A stretch of 64,000 nucleotides of DNA from Marinoscillum sp. MHG1-6. GTDB lineage: Bacteria; Bacteroidota; Bacteroidia; Cytophagales; Cyclobacteriaceae. The stretch covers positions 1-64,000 of the forward strand of contig NZ_JAMZMI010000004.1 of NCBI RefSeq assembly GCF_024714475.1. The letters are read 5' to 3'. The notes below the pieces were generated by a model that made no database searches, was not told where the DNA came from, and saw only the letters and a list, made by a program, of their open reading frames with translations. The first letter of the stretch is position 1. Each line of letters starts with the position of its first letter. Shown here piece by piece: positions 43,022-52,316 of the stretch. Both the position numbers and the translations under genes were made by a program.

Positions 43022-45481
43022 TTAGTGTTTGAAAATTCGATAAACAGCTGATTTTTCATTTAATGTTATTTCCACGAAGTAGATGCCACTGTTTTGATCA
43101 CTCATATCAATCATGACCTCATGTTCACCGGATATCAAAGTGGATGGCATCCGTTGCCTCACTGTTCGACCATTAAGATCAAATAGACGCATTTTTAATT
43201 GAGCATCCTCTTCTAAAACAAATCGTATGTTCAGATCCTTATCAACCGGATTAGGATAAATATTCAACTGGATGCTATTTCCAATTGCATCTACTCCCTG
43301 TGCTAAACGTGCACCACCATTGGTACAGGTAATAACGTTCTGTGCAGGATCATAAGTCAAAGTACTGTGGGTAACGTCATCCACACAGAAGTCAACGATT
43401 ACTCCGCCTTTCAGTGAGGTTGAAGTCACGAAACTAACTTCGCCATTGCCATTAGTGGTTCCTGAAACACTTTCTGAAAAACTTCCGGAAAACGTACCGT
43501 TTACATTAGCATCTGCAACCGGGTGACCCAGGTTATTTACTACACTCACTGTAGCGGTACCATACTTGCTACCCTGCCCTGCTCCTTGCGTTCCCGTAAC
43601 AATGCTGCTGACGTAAACTGTGGATGCTGGGCCTGCACTTTGACCTGTAATGCTGACAGCTGAAGAGGTAGTGCTGGCTCCTTCATTGTCTAACGCCTGA
43701 GCAGTGATACTATGTGCACCAGTTGTTACCGTCCAGCTAACACTGTAGGGACTCGTATTGTCAGTTCCTACCTCATTACCATCTACAAAGAAAGTCACCT
43801 GGGTCACAGAACCATCTGAATCTGTGGCATCAGCACTCAAAGTAATGACTTCTCCTTCCGTGAATGAGCTTCCTTCTGACGGAGCAGTAAGGGTTACTGA
43901 TGGAGCGTTATTTCCACCGCTACCTCCTGTATCAGCCTTATAAGCGTCCAGGTTATCAAAGTAATAGGTGTCACCTGTGAAAGTATTTGAATTAAACAGG
44001 ATCAACATAGATGCAATATTATTATCAGCTACTGAGCCATCAGGTCTGTCAGCAAATTCAAAATAGACCCTGTGCCATTCATTTTGTGCGGTGGTATAGG
44101 CGAAATATCGGCTATGTCTCCCATCTGGATAGTTTGATGGTGTCGCATCCGGAGATTCAAGCTGAATGATGATTTCCGTGCCTACAGGCGCAGCCGTGTT
44201 GACATCCATGTAAAAACGGTTGTCTCCTGTTACATACACTCCCGCATTGCTAATGACGGATGCTTCATAAGCGATCACATCATATTGTGCGCTAGAGTTT
44301 CGATCATATGAAGCACAAAGACTTGAAGGATTAACAGTATTGGGAGCTGGATTAGCCACCTCGGTAAGTACACCGTCCGTCGACAGTAGTGTAACATTTG
44401 CCGGCTGATCAAAGTTTTCAAAACTGAAATCATACACATAAGGAGGGTTCATGGCGACTTCCATAGTCAATACTTCGCTACCACATGAAGTGCTGACGTC
44501 TGCCACAATGTTTCCACCCGCAGTCCCCCAATCGACTGTGATGGTTGATGAGCCCTGACCACTTGTAATGGTAGCTCCTGCTGGTACTGACCAACTGATG
44601 TTTGCATTTTGAGGAACGTTACCGATGTGATAACTGTCTCCTGATGCCTGGTATTCTACACTTCGCTTTCCATCAATGTATGGACGAAAACCGTCATAAA
44701 CACGTACATAATCTACATCCATGGACGCAGGGAAAATGGTGTTGTCCACCTCCCCTCCAAGGTTTCCACCTACAGCCACATTCATGATAATGTGGAAAGG
44801 CTGGTCGAAAGGCCAGTTGTACGGAGCCAGGTCCTCAGGCGTCTTGGTTTGAAATAAGATGCCGTCTACAAACCATCTGAGTTCATTGGCATCCCACTCA
44901 AGAGCAAAATCATGATAACTGTCAAAGAAGTTACCACTGTGCAATTCAAAGATGGAACCCTGATTTTGGTTTCCGGGATACAAGTCTCCATAGTGGATGT
45001 AACCCAGTGTTTGGTTGGCATTCCAGCTTACGTACTCCATGATGTCAATCTCACCACTTTGAGGCCATGCCCCATAGGCATTGTCCGTTGGCAGCATCCA
45101 GAATGCAGGCCACAGCCCTCCACCTTCGGGCAATTTAATTCGCGCTTCGAATCTGCCGTAGGTGAAATCTTGCTTGTTAATGGTGTTAATACGTCCGGAG
45201 GTATATTGACTTCCACGGATTCGTTCTTTTTTAGCGGTGATGGTAAGATTACCATTACTAACACTCACATTTTCCTGAGCATAGGATTGCAGCTCGTTGT
45301 TTCCCCAGCCGCAAATACCCTCATCGCAGCCAGTACCTAGCTGGTAGGTCCAGTCACTGGTATTTAATGAGGTTCCGTCAAATTCATCCGACCACACCAG
45401 ATTGGGGCATTGAGCGAATGAAAAGGACATAATAAGGGTAAAGAGCAGGCTTAATACCTGCCGATTGTAAAATGGGATCAT
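43022..45481 (-). CDS. Secreted GH16 beta-glucanase with Ig-like domains and T9SS tail
   Basis: An 819-residue exported glycosidase. Signal peptide to about residue 23 (FSFAQ); GH16 domain about 28-270 with catalytic EIDIME (nucleophile and acid/base glutamates); PKD/Ig-like segment about 275-350; a carbohydrate-binding-like beta domain about 350-520; Big_7-type Ig about 530-615 (SVTLTAPSEGSSFTEGEVIT); another beta domain about 620-730; and a C-terminal type IX sorting domain of about 75 residues (LNIYPNPVDKDLNIRF ... GIYFVEI, ending YRIFKH). Laminarin or another beta-1,3/1,4-glucan is the likely substrate. A terminator follows. No SusC/SusD genes are nearby. Confidence 0.93.
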   Translation of the reverse strand: MIPFYNRQVLSLLFTLIMSFSFAQCPNLVWSDEFDGTSLNTSDWTYQLGTGCDEGICGWGNNELQSYAQENVSVSNGNLTITAKKERIRGSQYTSGRINTINKQDFTYGRFEARIKLPEGGGLWPAFWMLPTDNAYGAWPQSGEIDIMEYVSWNANQTLGYIHYGDLYPGNQNQGSIFELHSGNFFDSYHDFALEWDANELRWFVDGILFQTKTPEDLAPYNWPFDQPFHIIMNVAVGGNLGGEVDNTIFPASMDVDYVRVYDGFRPYIDGKRSVEYQASGDSYHIGNVPQNANISWSVPAGATITSGQGSSTITVDWGTAGGNIVADVSTSCGSEVLTMEVAMNPPYVYDFSFENFDQPANVTLLSTDGVLTEVANPAPNTVNPSSLCASYDRNSSAQYDVIAYEASVISNAGVYVTGDNRFYMDVNTAAPVGTEIIIQLESPDATPSNYPDGRHSRYFAYTTAQNEWHRVYFEFADRPDGSVADNNIASMLILFNSNTFTGDTYYFDNLDAYKADTGGSGGNNAPSVTLTAPSEGSSFTEGEVITLSADATDSDGSVTQVTFFVDGNEVGTDNTSPYSVSWTVTTGAHSITAQALDNEGASTTSSAVSITGQSAGPASTVYVSSIVTGTQGAGQGSKYGTATVSVVNNLGHPVADANVNGTFSGSFSESVSGTTNGNGEVSFVTSTSLKGGVIVDFCVDDVTHSTLTYDPAQNVITCTNGGARLAQGVDAIGNSIQLNIYPNPVDKDLNIRFVLEEDAQLKMRLFDLNGRTVRQRMPSTLISGEHEVMIDMSDQNSGIYFVEITLNEKSAVYRIFKH

Positions 45482-45655
45482 AATAGGTTAATTTGTTACA
45501 TCCCAAATGTTTTTTTAATTATTGGGATAACCTTAAAAACCACCTTCACAATCCTACTACAAAACCGGCCCGGAAATACATCAATTACTCATCAATATCA
45601 GTGAGTTTCTTCCTTCATTAAATTTAAATGCATGTTTTTCTTCTCGAAATGGGAC

Positions 45656-46867
45656 CTACAAAACCGCACCAATAAACAAGAAGAGGAAAACTCCCACGAT
45701 GAGAAGGTACACCAGGTTGAGACCTATTGATTGCTTAAAACCTTTATTGGCCTTCTCGGAATGGATGGATAATAGTATTAATGTGGTGGCAAGCAGGGGC
45801 ACGAACATTCCTCCACAAATCGCATAGAGTTTTTGCATGGATGCAAACCCAAAGGGTAATCCAAGCATAGGTATTAACGCGATTGAATAAAGTGCATAGG
45901 CATAAACAGGCGACTTTTGTCCTTCAACCTGCTCTTTGCCATTATTCATGATACGGATTAAATCACTAAACAGGTATGGGACACTCTGCCATACACCCAG
46001 AAGACTGCTAAAAATGGCCGCAAAAGCACCCAACTTAAAAATCCAAGATACTAGTGTACCTGATTGTTCTTCTAAAACTGCGGCAATAGAAACAAGTAAA
46101 CCAGCTCCACCTCCATGTATCGTAATTCGGGTTCCGATCAGCACCATGGCAATACCTAACAGTACAGTGATGAAATAAGCCAAACCCAGATCAATTCTTG
46201 AGTGGTGTAAACCATTCTTTCCTTCGCGTCCATGTTCCCGAATCCAATAACCATAACATAGTATAGTCACAGTACCTCCGACACCACCCATGACAGCCAG
46301 GTACCAGTCCAGGCTTCCACGAGAGATCATCCACTGATTATGATCGACATTAAGGTGGTGTGCTTGGAAAGCAAACTGAAAAACGGTAAAAACGATAGTG
46401 ATCAACATAAGGACGATGGCTATGCTCATAATCCTTTCGAATACCTGAAACCCCCCAACTCTTACCATCCACAAGCCCAATAAACTTAGACCCATGCCAT
46501 AAATAACTTTGCCCGTGGTTGCTTCTTCAAATACAGGGAACAAAGCATAAAATGCTATTCCACTGGCACTTATTAAGGCCACTCCTACTGTGAAGGTCCA
46601 GACACATAGGTATACCAGAAAAAGGTATTGAGCTACCCTTCCATAGTATCCCATGGCGCCCTCTATCAGGGTTGATTCAGTTTGATATTGCCATCGGGTT
46701 ATGCCCTCGTTGAGTACATATTTCACCACCCCGCCGACAATTACAGCAGATAATACCGCAAAACCCACCTCAGATGCCGCTAATGCAGGAGTAGCGAGAT
46801 CCCCTGCCCCCACTCCGGTTGCTGCAAGCAATAGCCCTGGTCCAAATTTTTGTAATAGTGATTTCAT
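45656..46867 (-). CDS. Nramp-related divalent metal transporter with non-canonical motifs
   Basis: A 403-residue inner-membrane protein with about 11 hydrophobic helices and the Nramp/LeuT layout. The TM1 metal motif, canonically DPGN, reads GVGAGDLATPAL: aspartate kept but shifted to GAGD. The TM6 MPHN-type motif is absent, replaced by LCYGYWIREHG. Such changes are known in Nramp-related magnesium or non-classical transporters, so the substrate is uncertain and Mn/Fe transport should not be assumed. The gene is monocistronic with no regulator seen. Confidence 0.8.
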   Translation of the reverse strand: MKSLLQKFGPGLLLAATGVGAGDLATPALAASEVGFAVLSAVIVGGVVKYVLNEGITRWQYQTESTLIEGAMGYYGRVAQYLFLVYLCVWTFTVGVALISASGIAFYALFPVFEEATTGKVIYGMGLSLLGLWMVRVGGFQVFERIMSIAIVLMLITIVFTVFQFAFQAHHLNVDHNQWMISRGSLDWYLAVMGGVGGTVTILCYGYWIREHGREGKNGLHHSRIDLGLAYFITVLLGIAMVLIGTRITIHGGGAGLLVSIAAVLEEQSGTLVSWIFKLGAFAAIFSSLLGVWQSVPYLFSDLIRIMNNGKEQVEGQKSPVYAYALYSIALIPMLGLPFGFASMQKLYAICGGMFVPLLATTLILLSIHSEKANKGFKQSIGLNLVYLLIVGVFLFLFIGAVL

Positions 46868-46978
46868 AAGTATGACACCCGCAAAAAAGCCTAAAATATA
46901 GAATTCAGAGCTTTAATGGGATGTCACACGATGAAAGACGATCCGCTCGCCTTCCTTGCTGGTCCTCGAACTACATCA

Positions 46979-48046
46979 TTAATGACAGCTGGACATGCTT
47001 AACCAATCAATCATATTAGTTACAAATGGCTCAGGCTGCATTAATAACCCATTACTGTCTCCGATAAAAAAGATATCCTGATTGGCGTAATTCACCGTCC
47101 CGATCACTGCAGGAGCTCCGATTTCGCCAGCATCCTTAATGCCATTGTTATTTTGATCCCAGAAGTCCTCTTCCCTCAATCGACCGATAATATTTATGGC
47201 AGGATTATCCTCGTTAGTAACGATGCAGCCGGCGATGTAGCCCATTTTAGCCATATTGTTAGTCATCGGGTGTTCCTGATAAGTTGCAATAACCCCATTA
47301 ACACCTCCTTTGAGTTGAAGGCCGAGCATATCTTCCAGACCATCAAACTGGACGTATGATTTGTGATCAGAAAATAGCATCATTCGTGTGCTATCTTTCA
47401 AGACTTTTTCATAAGCCTGAAGCTCGGATAACATATAGCCCTGATAACCCCCAATCCGAACTATCAGATCATATCCACTCAATATTTCCTCTGTCAGTGC
47501 GATTCCTCTTCCTAACTCGTAAACTTCAAATCCCTTGGCTCTGATGGTTTCTGCAAAAGATTTGCCCTGGTGATAGGCATTTGGGTCGAAGCCGGTAGTG
47601 CTGGACTGTGGATACCACCAGATTCCACCATCATGCGAGGCATCTATTAATATCTTACATCCGGTTTTAGTGGTGTCTCCTTCGTGCACTTCACCCACCT
47701 CATGACCATCGCAATCATGGTCAGGATCATCCCCTTCCTCTACATAGCCTTCACTTTCATCATCTCCCTCTTCCATTTGGTTTTCACTGTCATCATCACC
47801 GTCATCCTCATTATTTGTTTGGTTTCCATTGTCGTCTCCTTCCGTATATTCAGTCGGTTGAATCTCGCTGTCCTCAAGGCCGTAATAACCGTCCAGGCAT
47901 CCTGTCAGCCAAATGGATAATACGATCCACATGATCCCAATCAGCGTGAGTCTGACAATCGTCCTTAATGATTTAAACTGTTGAACAGTCTTGTAGTTTG
48001 AATCATTGTATTCAACATTGGAAGGAAGTGTTTGGTCAGGTTTCAT
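46979..48046 (-). CDS. Lipoprotein with acidic linker and GATase1-like domain
   Basis: A protein of 355 residues from the ATG at 48046; a GTG at 48157 is the only longer alternative. A long N-terminal stretch (about 25 residues) precedes the hydrophobic signal and lipobox LTGC (Cys50). An extremely acidic linker of about 60 Asp/Glu/Asn-rich residues follows (about 60-120). The C-terminal 230 residues have an alpha/beta pattern like GATase1/DUF4350 proteins (ILIDASHDGGIWWYP, GYDLIVRIGGYQG, APAVIGTVNY, IFFIGDSNG). Exposed on the outer membrane or periplasm. No functional assignment beyond fold similarity. Confidence 0.7.
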   Translation of the reverse strand: MKPDQTLPSNVEYNDSNYKTVQQFKSLRTIVRLTLIGIMWIVLSIWLTGCLDGYYGLEDSEIQPTEYTEGDDNGNQTNNEDDGDDDSENQMEEGDDESEGYVEEGDDPDHDCDGHEVGEVHEGDTTKTGCKILIDASHDGGIWWYPQSSTTGFDPNAYHQGKSFAETIRAKGFEVYELGRGIALTEEILSGYDLIVRIGGYQGYMLSELQAYEKVLKDSTRMMLFSDHKSYVQFDGLEDMLGLQLKGGVNGVIATYQEHPMTNNMAKMGYIAGCIVTNEDNPAINIIGRLREEDFWDQNNNGIKDAGEIGAPAVIGTVNYANQDIFFIGDSNGLLMQPEPFVTNMIDWLSMSSCH

Positions 48047-48317
48047 GTCCGTAACTGTTTGATTATGAATCAAAGTTTGCGGATATAGCCTGCTTTCTGA
48101 AACGGATAATTGGTCTGTAAATGATGGTCTTACTAATATTTGCAAAAGCGCCCTCACCTAAGCATGAATTGACACGGTTTTTAAGGATTAGCGCAAAAAC
48201 GAAATTGTGTTTAGTATTTTCTGCAAATATCAGCAGGTAGAAATGGGAGTTTTTGCAAAAGGTTTTTCTTTCATAAACTCAAAACACTTCTAAACACAGA
48301 TTGACTAATCCCGTATC

Positions 48318-50600
48318 TCAAGGTTCAACAGTCAGTGCATTAGGACTAATACCACAGGAGCCATCAGGGTTGATTAGAATAAGATCATAGGTTTCGCCTG
48401 TAGGTATTAATCCCGTTGCTACAGAAACCTGTATTGTAGCTGCATCCAGAAAAGTGACTGAATTCTTCAGCCAAATGGCCGTGCCACCGGATGATGGATT
48501 TACAAAGACATAAGGTTTATCTTGTAATTCTACTCCATAAATTGTGCTAACATAAACGGTGACATCAAAGTCTACGCTAAGGGATACAGTGTCCGGAGTT
48601 ACTGAGAGAATAGATATCTCCTGATTATCTGTGACTTGTACAGCTTCGTTTATAGAGGTATAATGACCAGCAGAATCAATGACCTTCAAACCAAATATTT
48701 CTGTTGTACTCGCTGTGATACCTACCGGAATAATGGCTTCAAGTTCATTGGAGCTCATAGCCGAATACTCGAGCGAATATGGTCCGTAATTAAAACTGAT
48801 CAATTGAACTTCAGCAGGTGTCTCCGTAAACCCAATTGTATTAATGGTAACAGCATTTTCCACACCATTATAAAGAATTGGTGGAAGAATAGATTCTATG
48901 GAATAATCTAAACTTAGGCAACCTCCATCATCTGCAAAGCCACTGCAATCATTATCCAGTCCATCACATATTTCCATGTTACCCGGATAAATATCAGCAT
49001 TGGTATCATCGCAATCTAAGTCTGAGGTATAACCATCTCCATCAGCATCTGTCCCATCCAGACCATCGCAATTCGTATCTCTCCCATCTATTGGGTCAGG
49101 AGCACCAGGGTAAATGGACGCATCCATATCATCACAATCCCCATCACAGGTAGTGTACCCATCTTCATCCATGTCTACACCATTATCTACGACACCGTCA
49201 CAGTCGTTATCAATCAAATCTCCGCAAATATCAATAGCTCCAATATTGATGGTTGGGTCCGTATTATCACAATCATCGAGCCCTACATATCCATCAAAAT
49301 CATCATCACCACATAAGTGATCAGATCCACTGCAATTGTTATCTATACCATCACTGCACACTTCTTCGGCCCCTGGATAAACAGTGTCATCCAGATCATC
49401 ACAATCTCCGTTGTAACCATTAATTCCATCCCCATCCTGATCAACAATTCCACAATGGTTCATAACAAAAATCGCTTTATCCTCACTTGTCCATGTGGCA
49501 TCAAAATAACTATTCTGATTTACATAGATTTCTAACGAACAGCTAAAATCGGAACAACTCAATACCTCCGGATTACTTGTCATACATTCATTAGCACAGT
49601 TCGTATCTTCGCCACAAGCTTCCACACAGTTATATGCCTGAGTCAAAATAGCCACACAGGCCGAAATCACACATTCTTCATCTATCAGGCCATCACAATC
49701 ATTATCAACCCCATCACATATTTCTAGTGGAGTTCCCGGTTTATTGTAGGAGTCTGAATCATCACAGTCATCTGCATTTTCTACAAACCCCTCTGGTAAT
49801 GAACAAGCCTGAGTGGTACTATCCGGATCACCATAACCATCTGAGTCTGCATCTCGATAGTAGGTTGTGGTCACATCATTATCTATTATTCCATCGCAAT
49901 CATTATCCAACCCATCACAAAGCTCCATTGCCATTGGATTGATAGAAGCATTCTCATCATTACAATCATCGCTGTTATTCACAAAATAAAGCGGGGCATT
50001 CACTCCAGTGGGAACCCAAACAGGAAATTTTGGGTTTCCGTAACCATCTTTATCGGAATCCTGATAATAATAGGCACCAGAGTAGGTAGGCAAAACAACA
50101 GATTGAACACTGGTATCTTCCCTTATTTGCAAGATGCCTGTTTCGCTATCAAAGCTGATCTGAGATATCAATTCATTGGCAGGACTGCTGTCGCCATCAC
50201 CACCAGACCTTTGCGAATAAAGGGCATATGGAACCGAAACCAGTTGAAACACTCCGGTACTTACAAAATCACTGGTATTATTTGCATCAATGCTAACTTC
50301 CAAAAACTTATTGGCACTACCCCAATCAATTGATTCAAAAGAACTTCCCGAGGCATTTCCTCCACCAATCTGAAGTGAAAAGAGACCAATGGAATTTGTC
50401 TTAACGGAATGTGACTCTGAATATATTATCGCACCACTTGCTTGACCTTCTCTGATGGATAATTGAATTTGTACATCTGAATTTGAAATAGCTTTACCAG
50501 TATTGTCTAAAGCAATTGCCTGATAGTTGATCAGTGCAGGAGATTGGCCGTGAACAAGACTTACGAAAAGTATTAAGAGGAATGCGTAGAAGAGTTTCAT
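48318..50600 (-). CDS. Secreted MopE-like putative metal-binding repeat protein
   Basis: A 760-residue exported protein. Signal peptide to about residue 19 (LVHGQ). After an N-terminal beta domain (about 25-150) there are six copies of the MopE-type motif with consensus DDxDxxIYPGAxEICDGxDNDCDG (about 195-560), interrupted by a cysteine-rich segment (CVAILTQAYNCVEACGEDTN and on, about 305-360). Each motif is a calcium- or other metal-binding Asp/Cys loop. The end has two Ig-like (IPT/TIG) segments and lacks a sorting tail. The following gene encodes a small protein with a T9SS tail, 8 bp away, so the two are coexpressed. Confidence 0.88.
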   Translation of the reverse strand: MKLFYAFLLILFVSLVHGQSPALINYQAIALDNTGKAISNSDVQIQLSIREGQASGAIIYSESHSVKTNSIGLFSLQIGGGNASGSSFESIDWGSANKFLEVSIDANNTSDFVSTGVFQLVSVPYALYSQRSGGDGDSSPANELISQISFDSETGILQIREDTSVQSVVLPTYSGAYYYQDSDKDGYGNPKFPVWVPTGVNAPLYFVNNSDDCNDENASINPMAMELCDGLDNDCDGIIDNDVTTTYYRDADSDGYGDPDSTTQACSLPEGFVENADDCDDSDSYNKPGTPLEICDGVDNDCDGLIDEECVISACVAILTQAYNCVEACGEDTNCANECMTSNPEVLSCSDFSCSLEIYVNQNSYFDATWTSEDKAIFVMNHCGIVDQDGDGINGYNGDCDDLDDTVYPGAEEVCSDGIDNNCSGSDHLCGDDDFDGYVGLDDCDNTDPTINIGAIDICGDLIDNDCDGVVDNGVDMDEDGYTTCDGDCDDMDASIYPGAPDPIDGRDTNCDGLDGTDADGDGYTSDLDCDDTNADIYPGNMEICDGLDNDCSGFADDGGCLSLDYSIESILPPILYNGVENAVTINTIGFTETPAEVQLISFNYGPYSLEYSAMSSNELEAIIPVGITASTTEIFGLKVIDSAGHYTSINEAVQVTDNQEISILSVTPDTVSLSVDFDVTVYVSTIYGVELQDKPYVFVNPSSGGTAIWLKNSVTFLDAATIQVSVATGLIPTGETYDLILINPDGSCGISPNALTVEP

Positions 50601-50608
50601 AGCAGTGA

Positions 50609-51085
50609 TTAATTTTTGATGACTTTGAATTGTTCTAAAAATTCATCATCAATGGAAAGAAGTTGTACCAGGTAAGCCCCCACCGCAAATGATTCAAAAT
50701 CTATTTCGTTGGTTTCAGGAAAGGTATAGATTAACTCTCCAGACAATTGATAGATTTTAACTCTGAAAACTGCCCTGTCGGGAGATTCAATAAGTAGTTT
50801 CGTGTGGACCGGATTCGGGTAAACAGTAATCAATTCATGATCACCAGTACTTATATTAAGCAATTCCTGACCAGGAGTATCCACAATTATCAGGGGGGTG
50901 TAGAGTAGACTGAAACTTTCATGTTGAGAAGTTCCGGTTATCAGGTCACCTATTGAATACACCACTCCACCAGTAGGAAGTATTTGCGACCCGCTATTGA
51001 GCTGATAAAATGTAATTTGCTGTGCTGACGCAGAAAATTGAATTATCAGAAAAACGAATAAAGTGGTCAGACCTGACTTTTTCAT
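50609..51085 (-). CDS. Small exported protein with T9SS sorting domain
   Basis: A 158-residue protein: signal peptide (to about residue 22, SASAQ), a short beta domain (ITFYQLNSGSQILPTGGVVYSIGDLITGT, given in part), and a C-terminal T9SS sorting domain of about 75 residues starting VYPNPVHTKLLIES and ending LEQFKVIKN. It precedes the MopE-like gene in transcription, 8 bp apart; being first in the operon it may be a carrier or companion for surface display of the metal-binding protein, which itself lacks a tail. That link is inference. Confidence 0.85.
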   Translation of the reverse strand: MKKSGLTTLFVFLIIQFSASAQQITFYQLNSGSQILPTGGVVYSIGDLITGTSQHESFSLLYTPLIIVDTPGQELLNISTGDHELITVYPNPVHTKLLIESPDRAVFRVKIYQLSGELIYTFPETNEIDFESFAVGAYLVQLLSIDDEFLEQFKVIKN

Positions 51086-51190
51086 TAGACTAGATATTAG
51101 CCTTAATTGAATTTAAGAAAAAATCAGCACATTGATTACCAGTAGGTTAGCTTTTATTTCATCACCTACAAGGGTTCAATAAATCAAAAA

Positions 51191-51216
51191 ATCCACCCCT
51201 TCTTCAAGAGGTGGAT
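51191..51216 (-). terminator. Rho-independent terminator
   Basis: Stem ATCCACC / GGTGGAT extended by CTT/AAG around a CTTC loop. On the minus strand it runs into TTTTTTGATTT. It lies about 30 bp after the DsrE gene stop and terminates the AraC-CDO-DsrE unit. Confidence 0.85.
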
Positions 51217-51248
51217 CCTATAGTGAATCGTAGTTGAACGATCCAGTA

Positions 51249-51617
51249 TTAAAAGGTCATTACCTGAGCACCTTCTTTGATACGCTCATGAATAAACCCT
51301 GAACCTTCTATGCTCACACCGGCAATAAAGTCCCCGGCCTCATAACCTCTAACCTTCGCGCATGGAGGGCATACACCAACAGGACATCCATTATTAATAA
51401 TGCCATCAACCATTTCCTTCATCGATGGATCCAGTGGGTTTAGGTGCACGTTATCGGCTGCTCCTTTTCTTACCCAATCTACAGCTGCACTTACTAAAAA
51501 CACTGACACTTCCAGCCCTGATTTTACTCCTCCATTGGCGATGCTCCAGGCCACCGAAGCGCGTTCATTGTCCAGACCGTGTGAAATAACTACTACAAGT
51601 TGATTTGTCGTTTTCAT
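51249..51617 (-). CDS. DsrE family sulfur-relay-like protein
   Basis: A 122-residue DsrE/F-like protein: beta strand LVVVISHG, Gly-rich loop, and a cysteine cluster NNGCPVGVCPPCAKVRGY (three Cys) in the position of the persulfide-carrying loop. Such proteins move sulfane sulfur. It lies 38 bp downstream of the cysteine dioxygenase gene and before a strong terminator, so a shared role in thiol/sulfide handling is likely, though not shown. Confidence 0.8.
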   Translation of the reverse strand: MKTTNQLVVVISHGLDNERASVAWSIANGGVKSGLEVSVFLVSAAVDWVRKGAADNVHLNPLDPSMKEMVDGIINNGCPVGVCPPCAKVRGYEAGDFIAGVSIEGSGFIHERIKEGAQVMTF

Positions 51618-51655
51618 GATATAATTTGTTTATGATAAATGGTTAAATGATTTTC

Positions 51656-52216
51656 TTATTGACCAGGAGTGTAAACATGAAGGCTTATCGCAGGTTCATC
51701 GAAGGGATTCCCAACCGCATGAAGTCCTATGCGATCGTCGATATAGGTCATCGCATCCTTTTGATAAACACTCACAGATAATAGCTTTGGAGATTCTTCT
51801 TTGGTATATCTCATTTCCTCCAGACTGCCACGTAACACTTTGAATACACATCCTCCTTTAGGATGTCCGTGAATGTTACCGATGAAGCCCTTCTCCCAAC
51901 GAATCAGAACAACCTTCATCAATTCATTCTCGATGAGGACGTGGTTTCTTTCAGGGTTGGACAGAAACTTATGAAGCATTCCGGGATGTATCTTATCCTG
52001 AACTGATTGCAACACCAGTAAAAATTGAAGCGCAGAATAAGGAGGGTTAGCAATGTTGAGACTCTCGAAGAGATCTGCCAGCACAAATCTTAAATCAGGA
52101 ATATGTCCGTTTAAGATGGCCTTATTGGCTCTAGGCAGGATCATTTCATTCACCACGTCTAAAGAGGAGAATGGATACCTGTTGCTAACTTGAATGGTGT
52201 TTATTAAAGAGTTCAT
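51656..52216 (-). CDS. Cysteine dioxygenase (cupin), with Cys-Tyr pair
   Basis: A 186-residue non-heme iron enzyme oxidising L-cysteine to cysteine sulfinate. All catalytic residues of mammalian CDO align: R90 (NPERNHV; substrate carboxylate), iron ligands H116 and H118 (IHGHP), C123, H166 (LHAVGN), and S178-L-H180-V-Y182 (SLHVYTPG). C123 and Y182 correspond to C93 and Y157 that form the thioether crosslink in the mammalian enzyme. Bacterial homologues commonly have Gly at the first position, so this one looks eukaryote-like. It precedes DsrE and follows the AraC regulator on the same strand. Confidence 0.88.
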   Translation of the reverse strand: MNSLINTIQVSNRYPFSSLDVVNEMILPRANKAILNGHIPDLRFVLADLFESLNIANPPYSALQFLLVLQSVQDKIHPGMLHKFLSNPERNHVLIENELMKVVLIRWEKGFIGNIHGHPKGGCVFKVLRGSLEEMRYTKEESPKLLSVSVYQKDAMTYIDDRIGLHAVGNPFDEPAISLHVYTPGQ

Positions 52217-52316
52217 GATGTACTGCTTTGTGATTACAGTACAAAGAACCTATGATCAGCGAAGGATCATTTTGCTGAAAAGTCCAATGACTTGACTATT
52301 TAGGCCAATGGGAATT

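Noticed and set aside
45656-46867. Calling this a manganese transporter MntH
   Set aside because: The DPGN and TM6 methionine motifs that define MntH are absent.
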